A stretch of DNA of 64,000 bases from Aliarcobacter sp. GTDB lineage: Bacteria; Campylobacterota; Campylobacteria; Campylobacterales; Arcobacteraceae. The position numbers and the translations under genes are program-made. The notes beneath the pieces are model-generated. The model ran no database searches and was not told the DNA's origin. It was given only the letters and a program-made list of their open reading frames with translations. Of this stretch, positions 1-9,029 are shown piece after piece (the stretch's first letter is position 1; each line of letters starts with the position of its first letter). The stretch lies in NCBI GenBank assembly GCA_028690445.1, contig JAQVBE010000005.1:90207-154206 (forward strand), written 5' to 3'.

Positions 1-111
1 TTAAATGCACCAATAAAAAATGGAATTTATTTATCTATGCATGGAAGTGTAATTGAACATTCAAAACTGAAAAAAGATAGAAGTGTAGGGCAGTTTTTAG
101 TTAAAAATTAA
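1..111 (+). CDS. C-terminal end of an unidentified protein (partial)
   Basis: Reading frame 1 is open from the window edge and ends with TAA at 109-111, giving 36 residues that finish in SVGQFLVKN. The upstream part lies outside the window. It is followed after 20 nt by the LUD-domain gene and probably shares its operon. The tail has no motif I recognise, so no function is proposed. Confidence 0.6.
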   Translation, partial: LNAPIKNGIYLSMHGSVIEHSKLKKDRSVGQFLVKN

Positions 112-131
112 ATTTATAAAGGATAATTATT

Positions 132-728
132 ATGGAGAAATTTATAGAAATATTAAAATCTTGTGGTTATGATGCTCATTTTGTGAAAACAAAAGAAGAA
201 GCATTTGAGTTATCAAAAACATATATAAAATCAGGAATGAGTGTTGGACTAGGTGGAAGTGTAAGTGTTCAAGAGATTGGATTATTAGACTTTTTATTAA
301 ACAAAAAAGATATTACTTTGTTTAATCAATACGAAGATGGTATTTCAATGGATGAAAATATTCATAGAAGAAGACAAGGTTTAGTTTCTGATATTTTTGT
401 TACAGGTACAAATGCAATCACAAAAGATGGGAAACTAGTAAATGCTGATGGTAGTGGAAACAGAGTAGCTGCTTTTTCTTATGGACCTAAAAATGTTTTA
501 GTAATTGTTGGAATTAATAAAATTGTTGAAGATGTTGAAGCTGGATTTAAAAGAGTTATGGAAGTGGCAGCACCTAAAAATATAGATAGAATGAATAAAA
601 AAGCAATTTCATTTGGAAAAGAACCAACCCATAATATAGATAATATTGCAAATAAATTTTCATGGGTAAAAGCTGATGATAAAGACAGAATTATCATCAT
701 TTTAGTTGATGAAGAGTTAGGGTATTAA
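132..728 (+). CDS. LUD-domain protein (LutC/YkgG-type, lactate-utilisation family)
   Basis: 198 residues with the LUD (DUF162) fold pattern: an N-terminal helix, then GMSVGLGGSVSVQEIGL near residues 35-55, a central SDIFVTGTNAITKDGKLVNADGSG stretch (residues 86-110) and VLVIVGINKIV. That central stretch is the family hallmark. Family members are subunits of the iron-sulfur LutABC L-lactate oxidation complex, or stand-alone proteins of unclear role. Here there is no LutA or LutB neighbour in view, so a lactate role is only inferred. The start follows an AAAGGA site at 119-124. The gene converges on the ferritin gene and the two stop codons lie either side of a shared hairpin. Confidence 0.8.
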   Translation: MEKFIEILKSCGYDAHFVKTKEEAFELSKTYIKSGMSVGLGGSVSVQEIGLLDFLLNKKDITLFNQYEDGISMDENIHRRRQGLVSDIFVTGTNAITKDGKLVNADGSGNRVAAFSYGPKNVLVIVGINKIVEDVEAGFKRVMEVAAPKNIDRMNKKAISFGKEPTHNIDNIANKFSWVKADDKDRIIIILVDEELGY

Positions 729-753
729 GAGTTAGGAAAAACCTAACTCTTAA
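725..753. terminator. Convergent hairpin between LUD and ferritin genes
   Basis: A perfect 12-bp inverted repeat, TTAAGAGTTAGG with CCTAACTCTTAA, encloses a five-A loop. It sits exactly between two convergent genes and overlaps both stop codons. It lacks a long T-tract on either side, so termination is inferred from location. Confidence 0.6.
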
Positions 754-1268
754 GCTGTTTGAGTAGCTGTTGGGTCAACAAATACTCTTGTAGCTAACTC
801 TTGGTCAATTACATAAAGACCGTAACCATTATCTCCAATAAGTTTCATTTTGTCTATAATCGTGTTTAGCACAACTTCTTCTTCAACTTGTTCAGTTACA
901 TACCATTGAAGTAGGTTGTATGTTGCATGGTCTTTATTTCTCATACTTAAATCACTAAGTTCATTTATACTTTCACTCATATATATTTCATGTTCAAGAG
1001 CTTTTTGAAAAGTATTTAAAATAGATTCAAACTCAACATTAACTTTTTTAATTTCAGGTAAATTAATAGCAACTTGATGATTTTCTAGATATTTAAAAAA
1101 TTTCATAGCATGGGTTAATTCTTCTTGATATTGGATTAAAAACCAATTTGCACAACCTGCTAATCCTTTTTTTGAAGCATAAGCAGACATACCTAAATAT
1201 ATATAAGCAGATTGGAATTCTTTATTCAACTGGATTATTAATGCATTTGCAACTTCATCTTTTAACAT
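750..1268 (-). CDS. ftn: Non-haem ferritin (FtnA-like)
   Basis: 172 residues forming a four-helix bundle. Ferroxidase-centre residues expected in bacterial ferritins are present: E17 in LNKEFQSAY, E49/E50 and H53 in QYQEELTHAMKF, and a second-half QWYVTEQVEEEV helix. It stores iron in the cytoplasm as a 24-mer and limits Fenton chemistry. No haem-ligand Met pattern of bacterioferritin is evident. The start is preceded by AAGGAG. It is transcribed divergently from the pyrophosphatase gene. The 108-nt intergenic region is AT-rich and I could not pick out a convincing Fur or PerR box. Confidence 0.93.
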   Translation of the reverse strand: MLKDEVANALIIQLNKEFQSAYIYLGMSAYASKKGLAGCANWFLIQYQEELTHAMKFFKYLENHQVAINLPEIKKVNVEFESILNTFQKALEHEIYMSESINELSDLSMRNKDHATYNLLQWYVTEQVEEEVVLNTIIDKMKLIGDNGYGLYVIDQELATRVFVDPTATQTA

Positions 1269-1376
1269 AGTAACTCCTTAATTTTAATTGTGTTTAGTAT
1301 ACAAGAATTATTCTTTAAAATTAAAATAACATAACTTTGGATAAAATCAGAAAAATTTAAAATAGGACTTTATAAA

Positions 1377-2297
1377 ATGGCATTATATACATGTGGACAT
1401 ATTATTCCAGATTCTGATTCAATTTGTTCAGCAATTTCTTTATCATATTTACTAAATAAAATTGGAAGAGCAGCAATTCCTGCAAGACAAGGTGAGCCAA
1501 ATCCTGAAACAAAATATATCTTAGAAAGATTTGGATTTGAAGCGCCAGTTTTAAAAACTTCTTTTGCTGGTGATGAGTTATTTATCACAGATTATTCAGA
1601 TGTTGCTCAAGCTCCACAAGAACTTGATAAAACTACAATCGTGGGAATCGTTGACCACCACAAACTTGGTGACATTACAACTTCTGCTCCATTAGAGTGT
1701 TGGATTAGACCAGTTGGTTGTACAAATACAATCGTAAAAGAGATGTATGATTTTCACAAAGTTGAAATTCCTGCAAACATTGCTGGGATTATGATGTGTG
1801 CGATTTTATCTGATACAGTTATTTTTAAATCACCAACATGTACAGAAGCAGATATTAAAGCTGTTAGAGAATTAGCTGCTATTTGTGGAATTGAAGATTT
1901 TGGTGCTGTTGGAATGGAAATGTTTAGAGTAAAATCAGCAGTTGCAGGAACTCCAATTAGAGAGCTTGTAATGAGAGATTATAAAAACTTCGATATGCAC
2001 GGAACAAAAGTAGGTGTTGGACAACTTGAAGTTGTTGATGGAAGCGTATTTAACAACATCAAAGATGAATTAATGGCTGATATTAAAAAAGTAAAAGAAG
2101 AAAACAATCTTCACACAGTTGCTTTATTATTAACTGATATTATGAAAGAAGGAAGTGAAGTTTTAGTAACTTCTGATGATGCTTCAATTTTTGAAAAAGC
2201 ATTTAACTGTAAACTTGAAAATGGAAAAGTTTGGTTAGATGGTTGTTTATCAAGAAAAAAACAAATCATTCCTTTCTTAGAACCTGCATTCGCTTAA
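1377..2297 (+). CDS. ppaC: Manganese-dependent inorganic pyrophosphatase (family II, DHH)
   Basis: 306 residues, the usual length of family II pyrophosphatases. Metal ligands are visible: H8, D12 and D14 in CGHIIPDSDS, D72 in the ITDYSD segment, and D93-H94-H95 in the DHH signature. The C-terminal DHHA2 domain ends with the SRKKQ substrate-binding motif. The enzyme hydrolyses pyrophosphate to phosphate in the cytosol and drives biosynthetic reactions. A stem-loop follows the stop codon, so the gene is probably monocistronic. Confidence 0.95.
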   Translation: MALYTCGHIIPDSDSICSAISLSYLLNKIGRAAIPARQGEPNPETKYILERFGFEAPVLKTSFAGDELFITDYSDVAQAPQELDKTTIVGIVDHHKLGDITTSAPLECWIRPVGCTNTIVKEMYDFHKVEIPANIAGIMMCAILSDTVIFKSPTCTEADIKAVRELAAICGIEDFGAVGMEMFRVKSAVAGTPIRELVMRDYKNFDMHGTKVGVGQLEVVDGSVFNNIKDELMADIKKVKEENNLHTVALLLTDIMKEGSEVLVTSDDASIFEKAFNCKLENGKVWLDGCLSRKKQIIPFLEPAFA

Positions 2298-2308
2298 TAC
2301 TTTAAAAT

Positions 2309-2338
2309 AAAAAAGATAGCTTTTGGGTTATCTTTTTT
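2309..2338 (+). terminator. Rho-independent terminator after ppaC
   Basis: AAAAAAGATA pairs with TATCTTTTTT around a GCTTTTGGGT loop, and the 3' arm itself supplies the T-run. It lies 12 nt after the ppaC stop. Confidence 0.8.
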
Positions 2339-2430
2339 ATCAATTACAAAAAAAGTTAATATTGTAAGTCAAACAAAATCTAAAAAATAGTATGCTCAAG
2401 TGTTGGAAAAATATTATTAAAGGATATAAA

Positions 2431-3006
2431 ATGAAACACGAATTAATGACTTTACCTTACGCTTTAGATGCCTTATCACCGCTTATGTCAAAGGAAACTT
2501 TAGAGTTTCACTATGGAAAACATCACCAAACTTATGTAAATAACTTAAACAATTTAATTGCTGGTACAAAATTTGAAAATTCAACTTTAGTTGAAATTAT
2601 TTTAGAATCAGATGGTGGATTATTCAATAATGCTGCTCAGGTTTATAACCATGACTTTTTTTGGAATGGTTTAACTCCAACTCAAGGTGCAATTCCTCTA
2701 AAAGTTGAAGCAATCTTAACTAAAACTTTTGGTTCAGTTGATGAATTCAAAAAAGAGTTTACAACAAAAGCTATTGGGCAATTTGGTTCAGGTTGGGCTT
2801 GGTTGGTTGAAGATGAAAACCAAAAATTAAAGATAGTTACAACTTCAAATGCAGCTAATCCATTAAAAGATAATCTAAAACCTATTTTAGTATGTGATGT
2901 GTGGGAACATGCCTATTATATAGATGTTAGAAATGCAAGACCTGCTTATTTAGAAAATTTCTGGAAACTTGTAAACTGGAATTTTGTAGAAGAAAATTTA
3001 GCGTAA
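2431..3006 (+). CDS. sodB: Superoxide dismutase, Fe/Mn family (SodB-like)
   Basis: 191 residues from the ATG at 2431, which has an AAAGGA site 5 nt upstream. The frame is open back to an ATG at 2392, but that start has no ribosome-binding site and adds 13 atypical residues. The N-terminal helix pair carries the metal-ligand region EFHYGKHHQTYV (H27), then VYNHDFFW, and the C-terminal ligands lie in VCDVWEHAYYID. The layout matches cytoplasmic iron SODs. It detoxifies superoxide and fits functionally with the nearby ferritin and the later catalase. Confidence 0.94.
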   Translation: MKHELMTLPYALDALSPLMSKETLEFHYGKHHQTYVNNLNNLIAGTKFENSTLVEIILESDGGLFNNAAQVYNHDFFWNGLTPTQGAIPLKVEAILTKTFGSVDEFKKEFTTKAIGQFGSGWAWLVEDENQKLKIVTTSNAANPLKDNLKPILVCDVWEHAYYIDVRNARPAYLENFWKLVNWNFVEENLA

Positions 3007-3012
3007 AAAGAG

Positions 3013-3040
3013 AAAAAGTATGGAACTTTCCATACTTTTT
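3013..3040 (+). terminator. Terminator after sodB
   Basis: AAAAAGTATGG pairs perfectly with CCATACTTTTT around a six-base loop, and the 3' arm ends in five T. It begins 7 nt after the sodB stop and ends 6 nt before the next start codon. Confidence 0.8.
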
Positions 3041-3045
3041 AATAT

Positions 3046-3831
3046 ATGAAATCAGATATTTTTAAAACTCCAAAACTTAACTTCCTAGAATTACGATATG
3101 TACAAAATATTCCTGATTGTACAAAAATGCATTTACATGAAGAATTGACAATTACAGCCATTAAAAAAGGTTCATTAAACTTGATTTTTAATGATACTTC
3201 TCTTGAACTTTTACCAAATGAAATTGGTATTATAAATAGTGATATTCCCCATTGTGCCACCATAAATAAAGAGTCAAAAGATGGATATGTTTTGTATTTA
3301 CAAAAAGAGTATTTAAAAAATATAAACATCAATTTTAGTTTTTCTTATGAAATAATCAAACAAAAAAATATTTACAAAAGTTTTATAAATTTGTGTGATT
3401 GTTTATTGGATAATAAAATATCTTTGATTGAAAAAGAAGAGTTGTTTTTGTCTTTTTGTTTGATACTTTTTCCCTTTGAATCAAAATCAAATAACGAACA
3501 AATCGAATCAATTTTAGCACTAAAAATTAAAAAATATTTAGATGAAAACTATCTTGAAGAGTTTATTTTGGAAGATTTAGCAAAAAAATTTGATTTAAGT
3601 GTTGTTCATTTAATTCGAGTATTTAAAAAAGAATTTGGACTTCCTATTCACTCATATATATTAAACAAAAAAGTTCATAAGGCAAAAGAACTTTTATCTT
3701 TAAATATACCTGTTTCTTTAATAGCACAAAACAGCGGTTTTTTTGACCAAAGCCACTTAAATAGAAGTTTTAAAAGAATCTTTCAAATTACACCAAAAGA
3801 GTATCAAAAACACATTTCTTCAAAATGTTAA
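3046..3831 (+). CDS. AraC-family transcriptional regulator
   Basis: 261 residues. The N-terminal part (about 1-140) is a cupin-like ligand domain with the HLHEELTITAIKKG pattern. The C-terminal 100 residues hold two helix-turn-helix units: LEDLAKKFDLSVVHLIRVFKKEFG and the diagnostic second one ending in GFFDQSHLNRSFKRIFQITPKEYQ. The start ATG is only 6 nt after the sodB terminator and has no clear Shine-Dalgarno, so expression may be low or the mRNA nearly leaderless. It sits 67 nt upstream of the leuA-like gene in the same direction and may regulate it, which is inference from position. The ligand is unknown. Confidence 0.88.
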   Translation: MKSDIFKTPKLNFLELRYVQNIPDCTKMHLHEELTITAIKKGSLNLIFNDTSLELLPNEIGIINSDIPHCATINKESKDGYVLYLQKEYLKNININFSFSYEIIKQKNIYKSFINLCDCLLDNKISLIEKEELFLSFCLILFPFESKSNNEQIESILALKIKKYLDENYLEEFILEDLAKKFDLSVVHLIRVFKKEFGLPIHSYILNKKVHKAKELLSLNIPVSLIAQNSGFFDQSHLNRSFKRIFQITPKEYQKHISSKC

Positions 3832-3898
3832 TTTTGTACAAGATTTTAATTTTTTAAAAACATACAATTCCAAAAAAATAAATAATTGGAGATAAACT

Positions 3899-5206
3899 AT
3901 GAGTTTTAAAAAATACCAACAATATCCAACCGTCAAAAATTTTAAAAGAGAATGGGCAGATAAACAAATCACACAAGCACCAATTTATTGTAGTGTTGAT
4001 TTAAGAGATGGAAATCAAGCGCTAATAAATCCTTTGACAATTGAGCAAAAAATAGAGTATTTTAATTGGCTTGTTAAAATGGGATTTAAAAATATAGAAA
4101 TTAGTTATCCAAGTGCAAGTGATACGGATTTTAACTTTACTAGAAAATTAATAGAAGAAAATTTAATTCCAAATGATGTATTTATTCAAGTATTAATTCC
4201 TGCTAAAAAAGAGTGGATTAAAAAAAGTGTTGAAGCTATGAACGGGGTAAAAAAAGGAATTTTTCATCTTTATAATCCAACAAATGAATTTCAAAAAAGA
4301 GTAGTTTTTCAAAAAAGTGATGAAGAGATTATCTCTATGGCGGTTGAAGGAATGGAATATTTAATTGAATTAACAAAAGATTTTGAAGGTGAGGTTATTT
4401 ATGAATATACTCCTGAGAGTTTTTCACAAACGGATTTAGAATTTGCAGTTAAAATTTGTAATGAAGTGATAAATGTAGTAAAACCAACTCAAAAAAATAA
4501 AATGATAATAAATTTACCAAATACCCTAGAAGCTTGTATGCCAAATATTTATGCCGATAGAATAGAGTGGATGTGTAAGAATTTAAAAAATAGAAAAAGT
4601 TTGATAGTTAGTGTTCATCCACACAATGATAGAGGAACAGCTGTGGCAAGTGCAGAAATGGCTGTACTTGCTGGTGCAAATAGAGTTGAGGGAACATTGT
4701 TTGGAAATGGTGAAAGAGCTGGAAATTTGGATTTGATAACTTTTGCTTTTAATATCTATTCACAAGGAATAGAGCCAAAATTGAATTTAGCATTTATAGA
4801 TGAGGTAAAAGAGTTTTTTGAAAAAACAACACAAATAAAAACACACATTAGACACCCTTATGTTGGTGAAATGATATTTACAGCTTTTAGTGGTGGACAT
4901 CAAGATGCGATTAAAAAAGGAATGGATTTTTATAGAGCACAAAATTGTAAAGAGTGGAATGTTCCATATTTACCAATTGACCCAAAAGACATAAAAAGAG
5001 GGTATGAAAATATCATAAGAGTAAATTCACAGTCAGGAAAAGGTGGGGTTAGTTTCATAATAAGTGAATTTTTTGAAGTTACTATGACAAAAAGTGAAGA
5101 AATCAAATTTGGAAAAGTTATAAAAATAGCTTCTGATGATAAAAAACAAGAGCTAAGTAAAGAAGAAATAATAGAATTATATAAGGTGTATATTGAAAAT
5201 AACTAA
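3899..5206 (+). CDS. leuA: 2-isopropylmalate synthase-like enzyme lacking the regulatory domain
   Basis: 435 residues matching the catalytic HMGL-like TIM barrel of LeuA: DLRDGNQAL near residue 34, VHPHNDRGTA with the metal-binding HxH, GNGERAGNLDL, and the linker-domain motif NSQSGKGGV. LeuA makes 2-isopropylmalate from 2-oxoisovalerate and acetyl-CoA, the first committed leucine step. Family members that carry the C-terminal LeuA regulatory domain run to well over 500 residues, and here the protein stops after the linker. Feedback inhibition by leucine is therefore not expected. It could be a paralogue acting on another 2-oxo acid. The stop is followed by a weak hairpin. Confidence 0.82.
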   Translation: MSFKKYQQYPTVKNFKREWADKQITQAPIYCSVDLRDGNQALINPLTIEQKIEYFNWLVKMGFKNIEISYPSASDTDFNFTRKLIEENLIPNDVFIQVLIPAKKEWIKKSVEAMNGVKKGIFHLYNPTNEFQKRVVFQKSDEEIISMAVEGMEYLIELTKDFEGEVIYEYTPESFSQTDLEFAVKICNEVINVVKPTQKNKMIINLPNTLEACMPNIYADRIEWMCKNLKNRKSLIVSVHPHNDRGTAVASAEMAVLAGANRVEGTLFGNGERAGNLDLITFAFNIYSQGIEPKLNLAFIDEVKEFFEKTTQIKTHIRHPYVGEMIFTAFSGGHQDAIKKGMDFYRAQNCKEWNVPYLPIDPKDIKRGYENIIRVNSQSGKGGVSFIISEFFEVTMTKSEEIKFGKVIKIASDDKKQELSKEEIIELYKVYIENN

Positions 5207-5207
5207 T

Positions 5208-5243
5208 AAAGTAAAAGTAATTTTAAGATATTATGTTTACTTT
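5208..5243 (+). terminator. Weak terminator-like hairpin after leuA-like gene
   Basis: AAAGTAAA can pair with TTTACTTT around a 20-nt loop, followed by more T. It lies between two convergent genes. The stem is short and the loop long, so this is tentative. Confidence 0.4.
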
Positions 5244-5250
5244 TTTTAGC

Positions 5251-6630
5251 TTATAAACTAGAGATTTTATTATACTTTTCTACTTCTCTAACAGCTTCAA
5301 CAGAAGCTGGAAGTAACGCTTCACTCAATGCTGGGTGAATATAAAGCATTTCTTTTAAGTGTCTTACATCATTGTTGATATGCATTACTGCTAATACTTG
5401 GTGCATCATTGTTGAACTCTCGGGTCCTATCATGTGGCATCCTAATATTTCATAGTTTTTTGGATTTATTATAAATTTAGTAATAGGATAATCAAGTCTC
5501 ATAGACATCGCTTTTGCACTTGCTATCCAATTTGTAGTAGTTGTAACATATTCTATGTTTTGTTCTTTTGCTTTTTGTTCAGTTATTCCAACACTTGCAA
5601 TTTCAGGTTCTGTAAAAACTGCATGGGGCATATATTTAAAATGTAAAGGTTCTGTACATTCTTCTAATAAAATTTTTCCTAGATGATTTACTTCGTATGC
5701 AGCTGCATGTTGAAGCATGTGTTTTCCAGATGCATCGCCTACAACATAAATTCCTTTTGCATTTGTTTCAAATAATTCATTTCTTTTTATGAAACCTTTT
5801 TCATCTATTTGAATAGATGTATTTTCAAGGTTTAAAAAGTCTGTATTTGATTTCCTTCCTGTGGCATAAAGTAGGGCTTCACTTTGATGTTCTTTTGTTG
5901 TTCCATTTTTATTTTCAAGTATAAGATTAAACTGACTGTTTCGATAATCAATATTTTGAATAGTTGTTTCAAATTCTATATCTACTTTTTTACTAAATTC
6001 CTTTTTAAAAATCCTTGATATATCTTCATCTTCATTATTCAGTATTTTTTGACTTCTAACTAATAGTGTAGTTTTTATTCCAATAGCTGAAAAAAAACTT
6101 GAGAGTTCACAAGCAATAAAACCAGAACCAACAATAGTAATAGATTTTGGAATATTACTAACTAAAGGAAATATATCATCACTCGTCCAAGCTTTTTCGT
6201 GAGGAGCTTTTATTGGTTTAGTTCCTGTTGCGATTACTATTTTTGGTGCACTTAAGAGTTCATCATTTACTTTTATTACATTATTAGAAATAAATGAACC
6301 TATACCTTTAAAAATCTCAACATTTTCATTAAATTTACGCGCATAATGGGAATCTATTTTTGAAATATAATTATTTGTTTGTTCAAATATTTTTTTCACA
6401 TCAATGTTATTTATATAAGAGTCAATAAAGTGTCTGCTTGATTCTCTTATATCATTTGCCACATGAGCATAGCCTAATAATAGTTTAGAAGGAACACAAC
6501 CTCTATTTGGGCAAGTTCCACCTAAAGTAGATTTTTCAATAATAGCAACTTTTTTTCCAGCTTTTCCAGCCCTTGCTGCAAGATTACTTGCTCTTCCTGC
6601 TCCAATAATTATTAAATCAAACTTTTTCAT
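5251..6630 (-). CDS. FAD-dependent pyridine nucleotide-disulfide oxidoreductase
   Basis: 459 residues. It has an N-terminal FAD-binding GAGRASNLAARAGKAG, the redox-active disulfide in GGTCPNRGCVPSK (around residues 37-49), an NAD(P)-binding GSGFIACELSSF, a second FAD motif GIYVVGDASG, and a C-terminal dimerisation domain ending with the catalytic HPALSE His-Glu pair. The CPNRGC form of the disulfide is typical of mycothione-reductase-like and mercuric-reductase-like members rather than classical lipoamide dehydrogenase (CLNVGC). No pyruvate or 2-oxoglutarate dehydrogenase genes are nearby, so the substrate is unknown. It lies 34 nt downstream of the agmatinase-family gene on the same strand. 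Confidence 0.85.
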   Translation of the reverse strand: MKKFDLIIIGAGRASNLAARAGKAGKKVAIIEKSTLGGTCPNRGCVPSKLLLGYAHVANDIRESSRHFIDSYINNIDVKKIFEQTNNYISKIDSHYARKFNENVEIFKGIGSFISNNVIKVNDELLSAPKIVIATGTKPIKAPHEKAWTSDDIFPLVSNIPKSITIVGSGFIACELSSFFSAIGIKTTLLVRSQKILNNEDEDISRIFKKEFSKKVDIEFETTIQNIDYRNSQFNLILENKNGTTKEHQSEALLYATGRKSNTDFLNLENTSIQIDEKGFIKRNELFETNAKGIYVVGDASGKHMLQHAAAYEVNHLGKILLEECTEPLHFKYMPHAVFTEPEIASVGITEQKAKEQNIEYVTTTTNWIASAKAMSMRLDYPITKFIINPKNYEILGCHMIGPESSTMMHQVLAVMHINNDVRHLKEMLYIHPALSEALLPASVEAVREVEKYNKISSL

Positions 6631-6664
6631 TATTTAGCCTTTATTAATTGATTAGTCTTTCATT

Positions 6665-7726
6665 TTATCTATAATTTATTTTGCCTTGACTTGCCAATAA
6701 TGCTCCACAAAGTTGATATAAAACTCTAGAACCAACATTTGCATCCCAACCATCAGCACTATCGCCAACTTCACATAAATCAAAACCTATAATATTTTTT
6801 CCAGATTTTACAACCATAAATATCAAGTGTTCTAACTCTCCATATCTTAAACCACTAGGAACTGGTGTTCCTGTATTTGGACAGTTTAGTGGTTCTAATC
6901 CATCAATATCAATTGATAAATAAACATTTTGTGGAAGTTGGTTTATGTATGGCGTATAAACTTCTTCTAAAGATTTACCACTTGCCAATTGTGCTTGCAT
7001 ATCTGTATCGTATAAACATGCACCTTTTATCCCGTATTCTTTCATTCTGTTGGCTTCTTCACTGCTGTAATCTCTAATTCCAAATTGAACTAAATTTGAA
7101 ACTTTGTCACACTCATTCATAGTATTATAAAAAATTGAAGCATGAGAGTAAGTAAATCCTTCATAAGCTTTTCTTAGGTCGTGGTGAGCATCAACATGTA
7201 AGATTCCAAAAGCTTCAGCTTGTGTATCGTTTAAAGCTTTGATAAGTCCAAGAGGTGATGAATGGTCCCCACCAACAACTGCTACGAATTTACCTTTTTG
7301 TATTTGTTCAAAGGATTTTTGATAAACAGAAGAATTTAAAATTGCCGATGCTTCATTTACAAATTTTAAAGCTTTTTTATTTGTTTTTCCGCCTTCAATT
7401 GCCTCAATAACTTTTAAAGCTTTTTTTCTAGCTTTATGACTTAATTTTAATAAATGTTTATCAGTTTTAAGCATAGCAATACCTGCAACATAAGGCTTGA
7501 TGTAATGAAAATTTTCAACATCTAATTGATGACTTGAAATTCTCATAGCATCAGGAGCATTAGCCGTCCCTTGCCCAAATGAAACAGTAGCTTCCCAAGG
7601 AACTGGAACTAAAACTAAACTAGCTTCTTGAGGGTCTAATCTTCCCCCGATAAAATCATCACCTTCCATAGGAGGTAATCCTAATTCTAATACTTTTATT
7701 TCTTCTTCTAAAGTTCTATAAGACAT
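6665..7726 (-). CDS. speB: Arginase/agmatinase-family ureohydrolase
   Basis: 353 residues of the ureohydrolase fold. Mn-binding motifs are present in order: GGDHS (H), HVDAHHDLR (DxHxD type) and SIDIDGL (DxD). Members hydrolyse arginine, agmatine or formiminoglutamate to release urea or formamide. At 353 residues it is longer than E. coli agmatinase (306), with extra N-terminal and mid-protein sequence, so the exact substrate is uncertain. The N-terminal motif VPWEATVSFGQGTANAP fits an agmatinase better than an arginase. It leads an apparent two-gene minus-strand unit with the oxidoreductase gene. Confidence 0.8.
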   Translation of the reverse strand: MSYRTLEEEIKVLELGLPPMEGDDFIGGRLDPQEASLVLVPVPWEATVSFGQGTANAPDAMRISSHQLDVENFHYIKPYVAGIAMLKTDKHLLKLSHKARKKALKVIEAIEGGKTNKKALKFVNEASAILNSSVYQKSFEQIQKGKFVAVVGGDHSSPLGLIKALNDTQAEAFGILHVDAHHDLRKAYEGFTYSHASIFYNTMNECDKVSNLVQFGIRDYSSEEANRMKEYGIKGACLYDTDMQAQLASGKSLEEVYTPYINQLPQNVYLSIDIDGLEPLNCPNTGTPVPSGLRYGELEHLIFMVVKSGKNIIGFDLCEVGDSADGWDANVGSRVLYQLCGALLASQGKINYR

Positions 7727-7875
7727 CTATTTTCCTAATATATTGTATTTATTTGATTTTGAATTATAGGATAAATATGGAAATAGTAATGTTAATTTTG
7801 GTTTTTATTTCAAAGTTATAATCAAATTAAAAATAATATAATGCTTTTAATATTTATATACATTAAGGAAAATTT

Positions 7876-8498
7876 ATGCAAAAAACAGTAGGAATTTTTA
7901 TATTCAATGATATTGAGGTTTTAGATTTTTGTGGTCCTTTTGAGGTGTTAAGTGTAACAAGAGTTGATGAATCAAAAAGAGCAGAAACAACTTCACCTTT
8001 TGATGTGAAATTAATTGCACAAACAAAAGAGCCAATAACTACAACTGGTAAGATGAAAGTAATTCTTGATTATGATTTTGAGTCATGCCCAAAACTTGAT
8101 ATTTTAATAGTTCCAGGTGGAATGGGAACAAGAAAATTGATGTATGAAAAGATATTTTAGATTTTATTTTAAAAAAAGCAAAAGAAGTTGAACTTTTAAC
8201 TTCTGTTTGTACAGGTTCATTGATTTTAGCAAATGCAAAATTACTTGATGGAGTAGAGTCTACAACCCATTGGAAAAGTTTGGAACGAATGGAAAATGAA
8301 TTTAAGAATGTAAAAGTTTGTAAAAATAAACACTTTATTGAAGATGGAAATATTATTACAAGTGCAGGAATTTCAGCGGGTATTGATATGGCATTGCATA
8401 TTGTGAAACGATATTTTGGGGAAGAAGTAGCAAAAGCAACGGCGAAGTATATGGAGTATCCATATATGATTGAGAATAAGAGGAAAATAGTGTTTTAG
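7876..8498 (+). pseudogene. DJ-1/PfpI (ThiJ) family protein, split by a frameshift
   Basis: The first frame (7876-8160) gives FNDIEVLDFCGPFEVL and the glutamine-amidotransferase-like VPGGMGTR, then stops at TAG. Shifting frame inside the GAAAAGAT run near 8148 continues smoothly as DILDFILKKAKEVELL, then VCTGSLILANA with the nucleophile Cys, and runs on to TAG at 8498. One A appears to be missing from the A-run. Restored, the protein would be about 207 residues, normal for this family of DJ-1-like hydrolases, isocyanide hydratases and chaperones. It is either a real broken gene or a homopolymer sequencing error. Confidence 0.8.
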
Positions 8499-8587
8499 GA
8501 TGCTCTTGAATTTTTTTGATAGTAATCAATATTATTTCAGATTAACTAAGTTATAATTAATTTAAATTATTATTATAAGGTTGATTT

Positions 8588-9022
8588 ATGAGAATATTAA
8601 AACTCCTTTTTTTTATAGGTTTACTTAGTTATCTAAATGCAGAAATAACAAAACAAAGTGAATCTGTTTTAATGGATACAAAAACAAATTTACTTTGGCA
8701 AGATACAAAAGATAGTAATAATGAAAAGAAAAATTTTGCTGAGGCACAAAAATATTGTGAAAATTTAGAACTAGATGGATATAAAAACTGGAAATTACCA
8801 GATTTTTTGGAACTTTTTTCTATTGTTGATACAAAGTTATATAATCCAACCCTTTCAAAAGAATTTAAATATTTTGTATCTGATAATTATTGGACGAGTA
8901 AAACCTTTGGACATGGAGCAAGTGGTGAGGCTTTTGTTGTAAATTTTTTATCAGGGGCTTTTAATCGAGAGTTAATGGAAGACAAATTTTATACAAGATG
9001 TGTTAAGCCTTTAAAAAATTAG
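8588..9022 (+). CDS. Secreted DUF1566 (Lcl-type) domain protein
   Basis: 144 residues. Residues 1-18 form a signal peptide (MRILKLLFFIGLLSYLNA). The rest shows the DUF1566 pattern: MDTKTNLLWQDTKD, YCENLELDGYKNWKLPDFLEL, DNYWTSKT and a final RCVKPL. Such domains occur in exported proteins of unknown biochemical role. Two Cys remain in the mature part and could form a disulfide. A start 8 nt downstream of TAAGG is reasonable. Function is not known. Confidence 0.8.
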   Translation: MRILKLLFFIGLLSYLNAEITKQSESVLMDTKTNLLWQDTKDSNNEKKNFAEAQKYCENLELDGYKNWKLPDFLELFSIVDTKLYNPTLSKEFKYFVSDNYWTSKTFGHGASGEAFVVNFLSGAFNRELMEDKFYTRCVKPLKN

Positions 9023-9029
9023 GTTGATT

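Noticed and set aside
479..700. Open frame on the minus strand across the LUD gene
   Set aside because: It is an antisense shadow with no ribosome site and low-complexity hydrophobic sequence.
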